Of a stretch of DNA of 64,000 nt, positions 30,346 to 43,228 are shown in pieces. This stretch comes from Symbiodinium natans. Lineage: Eukaryota > Sar > Dinophyceae > Suessiales > Symbiodiniaceae. The notes below the pieces were generated by a model. The model saw only the letters and a list, made by a program, of their open reading frames with translations, was not told the origin of the DNA and ran no database searches. How positions within the stretch are numbered: the first letter of the stretch is position 1; the number at the start of each line of letters is the position of its first letter. The stretch is from NCBI GenBank assembly GCA_905221605.1, contig CAJNDS010000480.1:424510-488509 (forward strand). The letters are read 5' to 3'. Made by a program: the position numbers and the translations under genes.

Positions 30346-33300
30346 TAATCGGAGAGGGGAACGGGAGAGCGTGACAGAGCTTTTGCCTCTTTAAACAGCA
30401 ATGAAGAGAGCTCCTCTACCTCTTATAAAGGAATGCGACACGAGAAAGTTCCCTTTCCACTTATATTAATGGGAAAGGAATGAGAAACGATTCTGGACCT
30501 CGGAATTCCTCTACATGGTCTCTGCTTTGTAGCTCCTCTACTTCCTAGTAGTTACTAAATGAAAAAGCTCCTTCTCCGTCTAACTTAAAACATTAAGATT
30601 TCCTCCAGCTGTTAACATGTTAACATAGGCAATGTATTTCCCACTGAAAGAAGCATGACAAACCCCTCCCTTACCCAGTAAGAATGAAGACATAAAGCCA
30701 AACGCCCCTTTACCTTGTAACCGGCTAAGGAATGGGAGAGCGTGACAGAGCTTTTGCCTCCTTAAACGGGAACGAAGAGAACGCCTCTACCTCAAAGGAA
30801 TGAGATACTCTTCTCTGATTATGCCATGAGAAAGTTCCTTTTCTTTTAATGGGAAAGGACAGAGAAGTGACTCTAGAATCTAGAAACTCGGAATTCCCCT
30901 ACCTTGTATATAGCTCCTCCACTTCTTGGTATTCAACGGAAGTTTAACTAGATTTTGTCCGTCTTCTATTCGGAGAAATCACGAGAAAACACAATGGCCA
31001 CACTCTGGTGTGATCTACTCGCTGCCTTTTTACAAAAGGAGGCACGTAGATCGCACCAGACGTCCGTCCTCTGTTTGGAGAAATCACGAGAAAACGCGAC
31101 TGCAAAAATCTCGCGCGACCGACTCACTGCCTTTTCTACAAAAGCAGAAGCATTTAAACCTTTGCAAGCCATTATAACTATTACATATGTAAACTTCAAC
31201 AGTTCAACCCGTGTTTTTTTTGAGAGAAAGGCAGTAACCACAGAATTGACGAGATTTCGGGCCTAGGGTAATGGACGGAAGGTTTCTACAAAGAAAGGGT
31301 CTAACCGAGTCTAACCACAGAACTTGACGAATTTGGTGTGTAGGGTTTAGCCGAAGGTTTTTGAAGAGAAAGGGTCTAACCGACGCGCTTTTCTATACCG
31401 TATTGTTTTTACAAAACCCACAGAAGCTACCTGAAACTAAATTGCACAACGTTCGTTTCGGTTGCTTCTTTATGTTTGCTGTCTTTGTTGAATAAGTTGT
31501 TCTTTCCGTAGACCTTGCGCTATTTCTCTTTTCTCAATGCATTTTGTTTTGTTGTTGCAGAACCACAAACTCTAATCGAAACTAAGTTGATCAACTTCAA
31601 TTCCTTTTTCTCTGAAAAAATGGTGTTTTCAATAGCCTTGTGCTGCTGTTCAATGCGTTTTGTTTTGTTATTGTAGTATGAGCCACAGAATTCAATCAAA
31701 AGTCATGTGTCTAGGTCATGTGAAAGCTCTTTTATCTCTGTGTAGGTAATGAATGCCCTTGCCTCTTCTGAAAAGGGGTCCTCCAAGGGAATGACAGAGC
31801 TCCTTATTTACACCTTATGAAAAAGCCTTTCTCCTACTTGAAGAAGTGTTTACTAGAAAGAGGTAGAGGAGATCTTCCATTTCCTCGAGAGACAGATCTT
31901 TCATTGAAAACGAATACAGGAGGACTTTCATGTCCCAGTAGGAGAGAGAGGACATCGTTCATGTCCAGTTTTCATTTCCTATAAAGGAGAGGGGGGAGGG
32001 CCGGGGGGGGGGGGGTGGGTGGCTCAAATAGGGTTTATTTGGAAGCTAAGGCTCGGGTTTTGCCCATGGCAAAGAGAAGATGGTATTCGTCTTCATCTTT
32101 CCTATCCTTCTTGTCTTTCTTCTCTCTTGTTCGTTTCCCTTTGAAACAAAAACCCAAAGGAAGAACAATGAAAATGAAAGGAACTCGCTTTCTTTTTCCG
32201 TTTGGGAACAATGAAAAGAACCGAGGAGATAAGACGAGAGGAGGCATATGCTGAAGCATGGAGAGGGGCCACGGGCAAGCAGCTAACCCCGCTCACGTTC
32301 CCAACCATTGAAAAAGGATAAGAAAGGACAAGGGCCTCCGTTCCCCTCTTATGTTTTCCTTGTGCTTTTGTCGTTGAATAGGACGGAGAGAGAAGGAGGA
32401 GGAGAAATAGACAGGATCGCATTTTTAATGGGAAGAGCAAAGACAACAATGGAGGAGAGATGAATAAAGGATAAGGAAAGACAAAACAAGGCACAGAGAA
32501 GATGGGACTCTTCTTTATCGATCCTCTCTCCCTTATCTCTCCCTTCCCTTTTTCTTCTTGAAATAAGGAAAACAAAAAGGAAGAATTAAGAGAACAACAA
32601 AGGAGAAGGGTAAGGAAAGGAAGCCGAGAAAAGGGATATGATGAAGTATGGCAAGGTCCACGCGCAAGAAGTCACCCTCTGCTTACCTTTCCCCTGCTTT
32701 ATCATACAAGTTCCTTTCTTGTTTTCTAATCAGTTAAAAGGTAATAGATGGAGAGAGGGGAAAGGGAAGTGAGAGAGTAGAGATCACAAGGATGCCTTTG
32801 TTCTGGAAGCGTACTGCAAGGAATAGAAGAGACAAGAGGCAAGGGGAGGGACGGACAAAACAAGGCGCAAGAAGATGGCATTCCTCTATATCTATCATCT
32901 CTCCCCTGTCCCTTTTGAATGAGAAAAAAACCTTTCTTGCTCTTCACAGATAGGTGTCATCCCTCCTCTTCAGGAAATCCCCTTTCCCTTATTTTGCTTT
33001 TTGAAGCGAATAAGAACAAGAACAGGTAGGAAGAGAGGAAAGGGAAATAATAAGTAAAGAGAGGAGCCCTTCAATCCCCCTCCCTGTCTCTTATGTTCTT
33101 TTCCTTCTTGGGGGGTATCGTTCTTTCTCCTTTGAAGATGCAGAAGACGATTGAAAAGGACACCCGTTCCATCGCCCCTATATATAGAGAGAGACATCAT
33201 GAGCATCAGCTGGGTTTGCTGCCAATCCAAAACGGTGTCCCTTTAATCGCTTTCTGTGTGTCAAACGAGCAAAAGGGACACCCCTAAGTGCTTTCTTTTG

Positions 33301-34582
33301 GGATGTCTTTCTTTTTGCCTTGAAGACACAGCAAACGTAAAAAAGGACGCCTGCTTCCGTCGCGCATAGAGAGAGAGATAGAGAGAGACTGAGAATGAAT
33401 GAGTGAGAGATAGAGATAGGGACAGGGAAAGAGAGCAAGATAAAGAAAGAACGAAAGAAAGAAAGATAGCGACAGGGATACAGACAGAGAGAGAGAGAGA
33501 GAGAGAGAGTTTTCTGTTCGGGGGCATCCTTTTTTCTCGCTTGAAGATGCAGAAAACGATCCAAAGGGACAGCCGTTCCATCGCCCATGGCAAAGAGAAG
33601 ATGGTACCCGTCTTCATCTTTCCTATCCTTCTCCTCTTTCTTCTCTCTTGTTCGTTTCCCTTTGAAACAAAAACCCAAAGGAAGAACAATGAAAATGAAA
33701 GGAACTCGCTTTCTTTTTCCGTTTGGGAACAATCAAAAGAACCGAGGAGATAAGACGAGAGGAGGCATATGCTGAAGCATGGAGAGGGGCCACGGGCAAG
33801 CAGCCAACCCCCAACCATTGACAAAGGATAAGAAAGGCCAGGGGCCTCCATTCCCTTTGTTTTTTTCCTTTTCTTGTGTTTTTTGTCTTTGAAGAGGGAG
33901 AGAGAAGGAGGAGGAGACATAGACAGGGTTGCATTTTTAACAGGAAGAGCAAAGGCAAGAATAGAGAGATGAATAAAGGAGCAGGAAAGACAAAACAAGG
34001 CACAGAGAAGATGGGGGACTCTTCTTTATCGATCCTCTCTCCCATATCTCTCCCTTCCCTTGTTCTTTTCGAAATAAGGAAAACAAAAAGGAATTATGAA
34101 AACAGGAGAAGGGTAAGGAGAGGAACAGAAGAGATAGGCCGAGAAGAGGGATATGATGAAGTACGGCAAGGTCCACGCGCAAGGAGTCACCCTCTGCTTA
34201 CCCTTCCCCTGCTTTATCATACAAGTTCCTTTCTTGTTTTTAATCAGTTAAAAGGTAATAGATGGAGAGAAGGGAAAGGGAAGTGAGAGGAGCGATCACA
34301 AGGATGCCATTTTTCTGGAAGCGTACTGCAAGGAATAGAAACAGGAAGCACAGAAGACGCATGAAAAGGACACCCGTTCCATCGCCCCTATATATAGAGT
34401 GATATATCATGAGCATCAGCTGGGTTTGCTGCCAATCCAAAATGGTGTGCCTTTAATCGCTTTCTGTGTCTTCAAACGAGCAAAAGGGACACCCCTAAGT
34501 GTTATCTTTTGGGATGTCTTTCTTTTTGGCTTGAAGACACAGAAAACGTAAAAAGGACGCCTGCTTCCATCGCACATAGAGA

Positions 34583-34623
<41 letters not shown>

Positions 34624-35500
34624 TGAGACTGGGAATGAATGAGTGAGAGATAGAGATAGGGACAGGGAAAGAGAGCAAGATAAAGAAAGAACGAAAGAAA
34701 GAAAGATAGCGACAGGGATACAGACAGAGAGAGAGTGCTTTTGTTCGGGGGCGTCCTTTTTCTCGCTTGAAGATGCAGAAAACGATCCACAGGCACAATC
34801 GTTCCATCGCCCATGGCAAAGAGAAGATGGTACTCGTCTTCATCTTTCCTCTCTTTCTCCTCTTTCTTCTCTCTTGTTCGTTTCCCTTTGAAACAAAAAC
34901 CCAAAGGAAGAACAATGAAAATGAAAGGAACTCGCTTTCTTTTTCCGTTTGGGAACAATGAAAAGAACCGAGGAGATAAGGCGAGAGGAGGCATATGCTG
35001 AAGCATGGAGAGGGGCCACGGGCAAGCAGCCAACCCCCAACCATTGAAAAAGGATAAGAAAGGCCAAGGGCCTCCATTCCCTTTGCTTTTTTCCTTTTCT
35101 TGTGTTTTTTGTCTTTGAAGAGGAGGGAGAGAGAAGGAGGAGGAGACATAGACAGGGTTGCATTTTTAACAGGAAGAGCAAAGGCAAGAATAGAGAGATG
35201 AATAAAGGAGCAGGAAAGACAAAACAAGGCACAGAGAAGATGGGACTCTTCTTTAGCGATCCTCTCTCCCATATCTCTCCCTTCCCTTTTTCTTTTCGAA
35301 ATAAGGACAACAAAAATGACAAAAAGGATGAACCATGAAAAAAGGAGAAGGGTAAGGAAAGGAACAGAAGAGATAGGCCCTTGAAATGGGTCTGAAATTT
35401 GCAGTCTCCCAGGAAGAGGGACTTTAAAACCTAGGAAAAATGATTTTTCCAGATTTTAAGGATTTGAAGGAATTTAAAGAGTTTGTGGGGGGGCGGAGCC

Positions 35501-35628
35501 GTGACTCATTTCAGGCCCTGAGATGAGTCACTGTGTGTGTTGAGGGGGCACGGAGCCGTGACTCATTTCAGGCCCTGAAATGAGTCACTGCTTTCGTTGA
35601 GGGGGCACGGAGCCGTGACTCATTTCAG
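35501..35628. repeat. Palindrome pair, copy B
   Basis: Same 57-bp units and 15-bp-arm palindromes as at 19609-19748; hairpins at 35501-35531 and 35558-35588. Confidence 0.85.
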
Positions 35629-35734
35629 TCCCAACTAATTGAAATAATTTAGATAAAATCCAGTCCCAACTAATTGAAATAATTTAGATAAAATTTGAAT
35701 AATTTAAGTAATGTAAATAATTTCGGGCCTGCAG

Positions 35735-36177
35735 AAAGGCACGGCTCGATTTGGCCAAATTTTGCCGGGCAGCCTCCGGGCAAAATTTGGCCAAATCGGG
35801 CTGCTCTTCGTATGCGATGAGAAATGCGCGGCTCGATTTGGCCAAATTATGCCGGGCAGCCTCCGGGCAAAATTTGGCCAAATCGGGCTGCTCTTCGTAC
35901 GCGATGAGAAATGCGTGGCTCGATTTGGCCAAATTTCGCCGGGCAGCCTCCGGGCAAAATATGGCCAAATCGGGCTGCTCTTCGTATGCGATGAGAAATG
36001 CGCGGCTCGATTTGGCCAAATTTTGCCGGGCAGCCTCAGGGCAAATTTTGGCCAAATCGGGCTGCTCTTCGTATGCGATGAGAAATGCGCGGCTCGATTG
36101 CGATGAGAAATGCGCGGCTCGATTTGACCAAATTTTGCCGGGCAGCCTCCGGGCAAAATTTGGCCAAATCGGGCTGC
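35735..36177. repeat. Tandem hairpin array 1, copy B
   Basis: Five GGCCAAAT units as in copy A. Some arms carry unpaired substitutions (for example AAAATATGGCC near 35957). Confidence 0.88.
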
Positions 36178-36179
36178 CA

Positions 36180-36628
36180 CGCACAAAATCTGCCTGGATC
36201 TACGCGGGGCTGTTTCTTACAAAAAAAGTGCCGCGTAGATCCAGGCAGATTTTGTCCTTCGTGTTTTTTGACAAAACACCATGGACAAAATCTGCCTGGA
36301 TCTACGCGGGGCTGTTTCTTACAAAAAAAAGTGCCGCGTAGATCCAGGCAGATTTTGTCCTTCGTGCTTTTTGAGAAAACACCATGGACAAAATCTGCCT
36401 GGATCTATGCGGGGCTGTTTCTTACAAAAAAAGTGCCGCGTAGATCCAGGCAGATTTTGTCCTTCGTGTTTTTTGAGAAAACACCATGGACAAAATCTGC
36501 CCGGATCTACGCGGCGCTGTTTCTTACAAAAAAAGTGATGCGTAGATCCAGGCAGATTTTGTCCTTTGTGTTTTTGGAGAAATCACCATGGACAAAATCT
36601 GCCTGGATCTACGCGGGGCCCGGCAAAA
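36180..36628. repeat. Tandem hairpin array 2, copy B
   Basis: Four full 25-bp-arm hairpins starting at 36183, with the same loop and linker as copy A and only a few changes, mostly in the A-run of the loop. Confidence 0.9.
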
Positions 36629-36739
36629 TCTGACCAAAGTGACGCGACCCTAATTTATATAATTTACATAATTTTTATAATTTGAATAATTTAAATAATT
36701 TAAATGGAACAGGAGGGGGGGCTGGCCCGCTTCCGGGGG

Positions 36740-37705
36740 AGGACCGGGCTCGTGATTTAGTATTGGGGGGAGGCCCGGGCTCGTGATTTAGTATTGGGGG
36801 GAGGCTCGGGCTCGTGATTTAGTATTGGGGGGAGGCCCCGGCTCGTGATTTAGTATTGGGAGAAGGCCCGGGCTCGTGATTTAGTATTGGGAGAAGACCC
36901 GGGCTCGAAATTTAGTATTGGGAGAAGGCCCGAGGCTTTTTTAATAGTTTTAAAAGTTTTGAAAGTTTTAATAGTTTTAAAAGTTTTAAAAGTTTTGAAA
37001 GTTCAGGAATCTCATGGCCGGTTAGTATTGGAAGGAGGCCAGGGCTTGTAGTTTAGTATTGGGGAGAGGCCTGGGCTCGTGATTTAGTATTGGGGTAAGG
37101 CTCGGGCTCGTGATTTAGTATTGGGGGGAGGCCCGGCTCGTGATTTAGTATTGAGGGGAGGCCCGGGCTCGTGATTTAGTATTGGAGGGAGGCCCGGGCT
37201 CGTAATTTAGTATTGGGAGATGGCCCGATGCTTTTTTAAAAGTTTTAAAAGTTTTAATAGTTTTAAAAGTTTTAAAAGTTTTGAAAGTTCAGGAATCTCA
37301 TGGCAGGTTAGTATTGGAGTGAGGCCCGGGCTCGTAGTTTAGTATTGGGGGGAGGCCTGGGCTCGTGATTTAGTATTGAGAGGATGCTCGGGCTCGTCAT
37401 TTAGTATTGGGGGGAGGCCCGAGCTCGTGATTTAGTATTGGGGGGAGGCTTGGGCTTGTGATTTAGTATTGGGGAGAGGCCCGGGCTCGTGATTTTGTAT
37501 TGGGCGGAGGCTCGGGCTCGTGATTTAGTATTGGGGGGAGGCTCGGGCTCGTGATTTAGTATTTGGGGGAGGCCCGGGCTCGTAATAAAGTATTGGGTAG
37601 AGGCTTGGGCTTGTGATTTAGTATTGGGGAGAGGTCCGGGCTCGTCATCTAGTATTGGGGGAAGGCCCGGGCTCGTGATTTAGTATTGGGAAGAGGCCCG
37701 GGGCC
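36740..37705. repeat. 31-bp satellite, copy B
   Basis: Same unit and same interrupting modules as 20850-21780, with about two more units near the right end. Confidence 0.9.
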
Positions 37706-39750
37706 CTGGCCAGGAAATTCCCGAACTTTTAAAACTTTTAAAACTATTAAAACTATTAAAAAAGCTCCTTTTAATAGTTTTAATAGTTTGGGAGGCTTTT
37801 TAAAAGTTGAAACTATTAAGACTATTAAAACTATTAAAAAGAAACCTTTGTAATAGTTTTAATAGTTTTAATAGTTTTAAAAGTTTTAATAGTTTCAAAG
37901 GTTCAGGAATCTCCTGGCCAAGGCCGTTTCTTTTTAATAGTTTTAATAGTTTGGGAGGCTTTTTAAAAGTTGAAACTATTAAAACTATTAAAACTATTAA
38001 AACTTAAAAAGGAAAAGGCCTGGCCTGGAGATTCCCGAACTTTTAAAACTTTTAAAACTATTAAAACTATTAAAACTATTAAAACTATTAAAAAGGATTC
38101 TTTTTGATAGTTTTAATAGTTTGGGAGGCGTTTTAAAAGTTGAAATTATTAAAACTATTAAAACTATTAAAACTTAAAAAGGAAAAAGCCTGGCCTGGAG
38201 ATTCCCGAACTTTTAAAACTTTTAAAACTATTAAAACTATTAAAACTATTAAAAAGGTTTCTTTTTAATAGTTTTAATAGTTCGGGAGGCTTTTTAAAAG
38301 TTGAAACTATTAAAACTATTAAAACTATTAAAACTATTAAAAGCCTTTCTAATAGTTTTAATAGTTTCAAAGGTTCAGGAATCTCCTGGCCAAGGCCGTT
38401 TCTTTTTAATAGTTTTAATAGTTTCGGAGGCTTTTTAAAAGTTGAAACTATTAAAACTATTAAAACTATTAAAACTTAAAAAGGAAAAGGCCTGGCCTGG
38501 AGATTCCCGAACTTTTAAAACTTTTAAAACTATTAAAACTTTTAAAACTATTAAAACTATTCAAACTATTAAAAAGGCTTCTTTTTAATAGTTTTAATAG
38601 TTTGGGAGGCTTTTTAAAAGTTGAAACTATTAAAACTATTAAAACTATTAAAACTTAAAAAGGAAAAGGCCTGGCCTGGAGATTCCCGAACTTTTAAAAC
38701 TTTTAAAACTATTAAAACTATTAAAAAGGATTCTTTTTAATAGTTTTAATAGTTTGGGAGGCTTTTTAAAAGTTGAAATTATTAAAACTATTAAAACTAT
38801 TAAAACTTAAAAAGGAAAAAGCCTGGCCTGGAGATTCCCGAACTTTTAAAACTTTTAAAATTATTAAAACTATTAAAACTATTAAAACTATTAAAACTAT
38901 TAAAACTATTAAAACTATTAAAACTTTTAAAAAGGCTTCTTTTTAATAGTTTTAATAGTTCGGGAGGCTTTTTAAAAGTTGAAACTATTAAACTATTAAA
39001 ACTATTAAAAAGAAGCCTTTCTAATAGTTTTAATAGTTTCAATAGTTTTAAAAGTTTTAATAGTTTCAAAGGTTCAGGAATCTCCTGGCCAAGGCCGTTT
39101 CTTTTTAATAGTTTTAATAGTTTCGGAGCCGTTTTAAAAGTTGAAACTATTAAAACTATTAAAACTATTAAAACTTAAAAAGGAAAAGGCCTGGCCTGGA
39201 GATTCCCGAACTTTTAAAACTATTAAAACTATTAAAACTATTAAAACTATTAAAACTATTAAAACTATTAAAACTATTAAAAAGGCTTCTTTTTAATAGT
39301 TTTAATAGTTTGGGAGGCTTTTTAAAAGTTGAAATTATTAACACTGCTAAAACTATTAAAACTTAAAAAGGAAAAAGCCTGGCCTGGAGATTCCCGAACT
39401 TTTAAAACTTTTAAAACTATTAAAACTATTAAAACTATTAAAACTATTAAAACTATTAAAAAGGCTTCAAGCCTTTTTAATAGTTTTAATAGTTTTAATA
39501 GTTTTTAATAGTTTTAATAGTTTTAAAAGTTTTAATAGTCTTAAAAGTTCAGGAATCTCCTGGGCAAGGCCGTTTCTCTTTAATAGTTTTAATAGTTTAG
39601 GAGCCTTTTTAAAAGTGTAAACTATTAAAACTATTAAAACTATTAAAACTTAAAAAGGAAAATTAAAGTTTTAATAGTTTAGGATGTTGTTTTGAAAGTT
39701 CAAAACTATTAAAACTATTAAAACTTTAATACAGAAAGCAGCCATGTCAA
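37706..39750. repeat. TTAAAACTA alternating array, copy B
   Basis: Same composition as 21781-25160 but shorter and without the hairpin-array insertion. Confidence 0.9.
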
Positions 39751-39774
39751 ATAGTACATAGAGGTTCCTCTTAC

Positions 39775-39850
39775 ATATATATATATATATATATGTATAC
39801 ACACTCTTTGTAGTCAATATATACATATATATATATATATATATTTATTC
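39775..39850. repeat. AT microsatellites at the right edge of copy B
   Basis: Two TATATA runs separated by about 30 bp. The first is the point where identity with copy A ends. Confidence 0.95.
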
Positions 39851-39856
39851 ATTTCT

Positions 39857-40114
39857 TTATTTGTGTATTATTTTTGTAGATCTACATATGAACTTTCTGT
39901 GTTCGCAACTCTCTGAGCAAGCAAGCAGGTGCAACATAAAAGTCTTCTGCACAGGCTTGCGGCGCATTCTTCCGCTTTCACTCGACGCTCTTGCTGATCT
40001 CCGCCAGATACCCGGAAACTTGCTCTTCTGCTGGTGACTAAGATCTTCCACAAAACGTAAAACGTGGAATTGAACCATCCCCCACTCAAATCCCAAAATC
40101 CATGCCCTCAACAA
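39857..40114 (-). CDS. Possible minus-strand coding segment
   Basis: An 85-codon frame with coding-like composition: QFHVLRFVEDLSHQQKSKFP and later RRKPVQKTFMLHLLACSESC. No repeats inside it and no recognised family. Weak support. Confidence 0.25.
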   Translation of the reverse strand: MLRAWILGFEWGMVQFHVLRFVEDLSHQQKSKFPGIWRRSARASSESGRMRRKPVQKTFMLHLLACSESCEHRKFICRSTKIIHK

Positions 40115-40138
40115 CCCCTAACCTTCTCTTTTGAACGC

Positions 40139-40215
40139 GCGCTCTCTCTCTCTCTCTCTTTCTCTCTTTTTGTTCTCTCTCTCTCTCTCTCTCGCTCTCT
40201 GTCTCTCTTTCACTC
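40139..40215. repeat. CT-rich microsatellite
   Basis: CTCTCT with interruptions. Confidence 0.9.
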
Positions 40216-40503
40216 CAAACACAGAAGTCCTAACCCCTGAATCCCACGTGGAGCTTGCGTTCTAAGTTCTTGGCCTCTGCTCCCACCTTAGACCCTCCAA
40301 GTAAGAGGAAGCCACTCTCATAAAGTCACAGGAACCCATAGACCTGAGCCCTAAACCCTAAACCCCAAACCCTCCACCCGTTTAGGGTTTTAGGGTTTAG
40401 GGTTTAGGGTTTAGGGTTAGAGTTTAGGGTTTAGGGTTTATAATAGGGTATAGGGTTTAGGGATGTAGGGTTATGTACATCCTCAACCCCCACGTGCACC
40501 CAG

Positions 40504-40560
40504 GTCATCACGCTCGCGTGCTATGCGCCGCTGTTGATCATGCAAGTGCTGGACTACCAT
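40504..40560 (+). CDS. Putative exon encoding a hydrophobic segment
   Basis: CCCAG acceptor. The frame reads VITLACYAPLLIMQVLDYH and continues a few codons. Possible donor GA at 40561, a rare type reported in dinoflagellates. Hydrophobic enough for a membrane helix. Family unknown. Confidence 0.38.
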
Positions 40561-40662
40561 GAACAGACCAGACCTCGGCATCAGGGCATAGGGCTTCAGT
40601 AGAAGTTTAGGGTTTAGGGTTTAGGGTTCAGGGTTCAGGGTTCAGGGTTCAGGGTTTAAGGC

Positions 40663-40715
40663 ATTCGCGGGTGTAGGCGTTGAGGATGTCCGGATCGTAT
40701 TCGGGTCCTCGGGTC
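40663..40715 (-). CDS. Putative minus-strand exon
   Basis: On the minus strand CTAAG precedes a frame reading TRGPEYDPDILNAYTRE, followed by GC. The plus strand is less coding-like here. Strand and borders are tentative. Confidence 0.3.
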
Positions 40716-41228
40716 CTTAGACATATGGGGGAACGCACCCCTCTACCCAGTTGCATCGAGTCACGATGTTCTAGGCCCTTTTCAGGTGGCCAGTTTCCCC
40801 CACCCCCCCCCCCCCCCCTCGCCCCCCCCGCAATATACCCCTTTATAACCTGTATTTCTACAACCAATAGTGCCCTAAGACCTAAACTCTAAACCCCTTA
40901 CAGAAGCCTTCTTAGAAGCCTTATACAACAAGGTACCCCCACCTGAGAAGTCCTTTCTGAAGTTCCCTGACACTTCGACCGGGAGCATCCCAAGAGCAGC
41001 TCTACTATGTTCCCCTAAGGTCTTGAACGCCTCAACCCCTCATATAAATCCCAAATCCCCTAAACCCCTGAACTCTTACTAGGAGTTCAGGGTCTAGGGA
41101 TTTTTAAACCCTTAACGCAAGAACCCCTGCACCCCCAAAAAGCTCTAAACCCCTAAAACCGAAATCCCCTACTTAGAAGCCCTTTTTGACTTAGCAAGTA
41201 AGGTTCGTAAGTTGGGTTCTGGGGATGG

Positions 41229-41320
41229 GTTTAGGGTTTAGGGTTTAGGGTTTAGGGTTTAGGGTTTAGGGTTTAGGGTTTAGGGTTTAGGGTTTAGGGT
41301 TTAGGGTTTAGGGTTTAGGG
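41229..41320 (+). repeat. Long TTTAGGG array (about 13 units)
   Basis: Near-perfect run that ends 11 bases before the exon-like island at 41332, so it would be part of the preceding intron. Confidence 0.95.
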
Positions 41321-41331
41321 ATACTACGTAG

Positions 41332-41428
41332 GCTTCTCAAGTACAACAAAGGGCTTTCGGAGCAAGCTCAGTCCGAGGCTTGGTCAGAACTGGTGCGGCT
41401 CCAGCCGCTGAATCTGCATCTGCGGGGA
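41332..41428 (+). CDS. Putative internal exon
   Basis: CGTAG acceptor and GT donor (GTTCTG). The frame reads LLKYNKGLSEQAQSEAWSEL then VRLQPLNLHLRG, a helical stretch with good codon bias. Among the strongest single exons. Family unknown; a TPR-like helix would be only a guess. Confidence 0.5.
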
Positions 41429-41605
41429 GTTCTGGGATGTTGCGGGGGTTTTCGGGTTGTTGCCCGAAGGGTAGCCCTAAACCCTAAACCCTAAACCCCA
41501 AACCCTTTTGAACTTGAAGCAGTTCTGGACTTCTGCCTGAGAGAGGGTGGTTGGGGGTTTGGACTCTTCGGGGCAGTGGAGCAGTGGATTCCTATACTCA
41601 TCCCT

Positions 41606-41757
41606 ACTTGGAGGTTCATAGTACTTATCAACCAACTACAACTGTACTTATAACCCGCATATGACCCACTTATAAGCCCCTTAAGTGCCCTATATGATTA
41701 CAAGTACACTTAGAAGTACAGTTATAATTGGTCAATAAGTACGATGAACCCCCAAGT
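41606..41757. mobile_element. MITE-like element M1
   Basis: Terminal repeats ACTTGGAGGTTCATAGTACT and the matching GTACGATGAACCCCCAAGT; the interior is TTATAAGTAC-rich. 152 bp. Confidence 0.7.
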
Positions 41758-42196
41758 AGGTCAGTTCCCCATCTCTACCCCTTATAGAAGGCCAATCACT
41801 GCGAGGTGGATCTAGGACCTCAAGCCCCAAACCCTAAACCTAGGGTTTAGGGTTTAGGGTTTAGGGTTTGGGGTGTAGGGTTAAGGGTTTAGGGTTACCC
41901 CCTACCTTAAATCCTGAACCCCTGTAGATCCTTAAGCCCTCAGCCCTCAATCCAGCCCTTGTATAGGGAACCCTCGAATTATAGGGTCCTTAAGGGAGGG
42001 GGCTTCATGGGAGGGTAGGTACCCAGAGAACTTGAGGGCTTTAGGGAAGCTTAGGGAGCCTTATAGCGAGTAGTGGGGAGTATGCGGATCGGGAATCTTG
42101 GGTTACACACCCCCCTTGAACCCCCCTCCCTTAAGAACCCTAGACTAAACCCTGAACCCTAAACCCTAAACCCTCAACCCTAAACCCTAAACCCAG

Positions 42197-42267
42197 GTGC
42201 GTACATCAAGATTCCGTGCGAGTTCCTCTTCGGGGGCTTCCGCGGCGTCAACTCGACCATGGTCGAG
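42197..42267 (+). CDS. Putative internal exon
   Basis: CCCAG acceptor after a CCCTAAA run and GT donor (GTGGGC). The frame reads AYIKIPCEFLFGGFRGVNST then MVE, with nearly all codons ending in G or C. Family unknown. Confidence 0.5.
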
Positions 42268-42768
42268 GTGGGCTCACATACCCCAACAATGGGTTTAGGG
42301 TTTAGGGTTTGGGGTTTAGGGTTTAGGGTTTGGGGTTACACCCTAGGAATCTTGGCCTGCTTCTCTAGGATGTGGGGTTCGGTGCATGGGAAGGCTTATG
42401 GGGTCCTCTAAGGGGCTGAGTTCTACCCCCTTTGAAACCCCCTCCCTTAAGAACCCTATAAAAGGATGGATTTTGACCTGGAAGCCGAAGTTCCATTCCT
42501 CGAAATCCGGAAGCCCAGCATCATGAGCATCAGCCGGCCTCGCCATGTTCGGCTTCAAGCCCAGCATCATCACCCTAAACCCGAAACCCTAGACCGCCTA
42601 GACCTTAAATCCTAAACCCGCTGGCGTCTGCATGAAGAGCCCTTTTGGGTCCGTTAAGGCTTGTGTTCGCAGCACATGCCGGTTCGAAGTTCTACCCTCG
42701 AAACTGAGACCTACCGGGTTTGGACTTCAAACAAGGGCTTTTTCAACTTTTGATCCCTGAACTTCTGC

Positions 42769-42881
42769 AAGAAGGCACCCCCACCCCTATTTTTAAGTAG
42801 GGTTAGACGGACCCCAAATTGGGTTATAAGGATCCTGCCTTTGGTTATATGTCCCTTATCTAAAGTTAGTGTAGGAAGGGG
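42769..42881. mobile_element. MITE-like element M2, degenerate
   Basis: Carries AAATTGGGTTATAAGGATCC and GTTATATGTCCCTTAT as in other M2 copies; the ends are poorly kept. Confidence 0.45.
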
Positions 42882-43119
42882 GCTTGTAGACCCTGAATCC
42901 CTCCCCCCCCAAGCTCCCCTCAACCCTCAGAAGTTAAGAACGTAAAGCCCCCCAACCCTAAATCCTAAACCGAAATTCCAGTCCGGGGAGTGGGGCCAGA
43001 CTCGCGGCCAGACACACCTGTCCGGTTTTAGGATAAAGGGTTGCCCTGAACCTTTCACGTTGTTTGGCTGCTTTGTTTTCTGAGAAGCCCTGTGAAACAG
43101 AAAAACATTGGGTTCCTGG

Positions 43120-43228
43120 CTTAGTAACCCATGCCCATTTTTCCCTTTTTTGGTTCAAGGTTCCCGATGAAAGTAACCAACCCCAAAAAGGGTGCCCTTT
43201 ACATTAACATGGCTACTGGGCTGCCAAG
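43120..43228. mobile_element. MITE-like element M3
   Basis: CTTAGTAACCCATGCCC at the left, GGCTACTGGGCTGCCAAG at the right, interior AAGTAACCAACCCCAAAAAG. Confidence 0.6.

Larger units (their letters stand above)
30346..39794. repeat. Large repeat superblock, copy B of a segmental duplication
   Basis: Matches 14481-25203 in the same orientation. It starts at the gap edge with TAATCGGAGAGGGGAACGGG, which equals 14481 onward. Small differences (an extra ATCTAG near 30880, microsatellite length changes, two extra 31-bp units near 37640, absence of the 23583-24136 insertion) show it is not a literal duplicate. Both homologies end in the AT repeat. Confidence 0.9.

Noticed and set aside
42475-42590. 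Open frame MDFDLEAEVPFLEIRKPS
   Set aside because: Plausible for a few codons but contains duplicated AAGCCCAGCATCAT segments and lacks clear borders.
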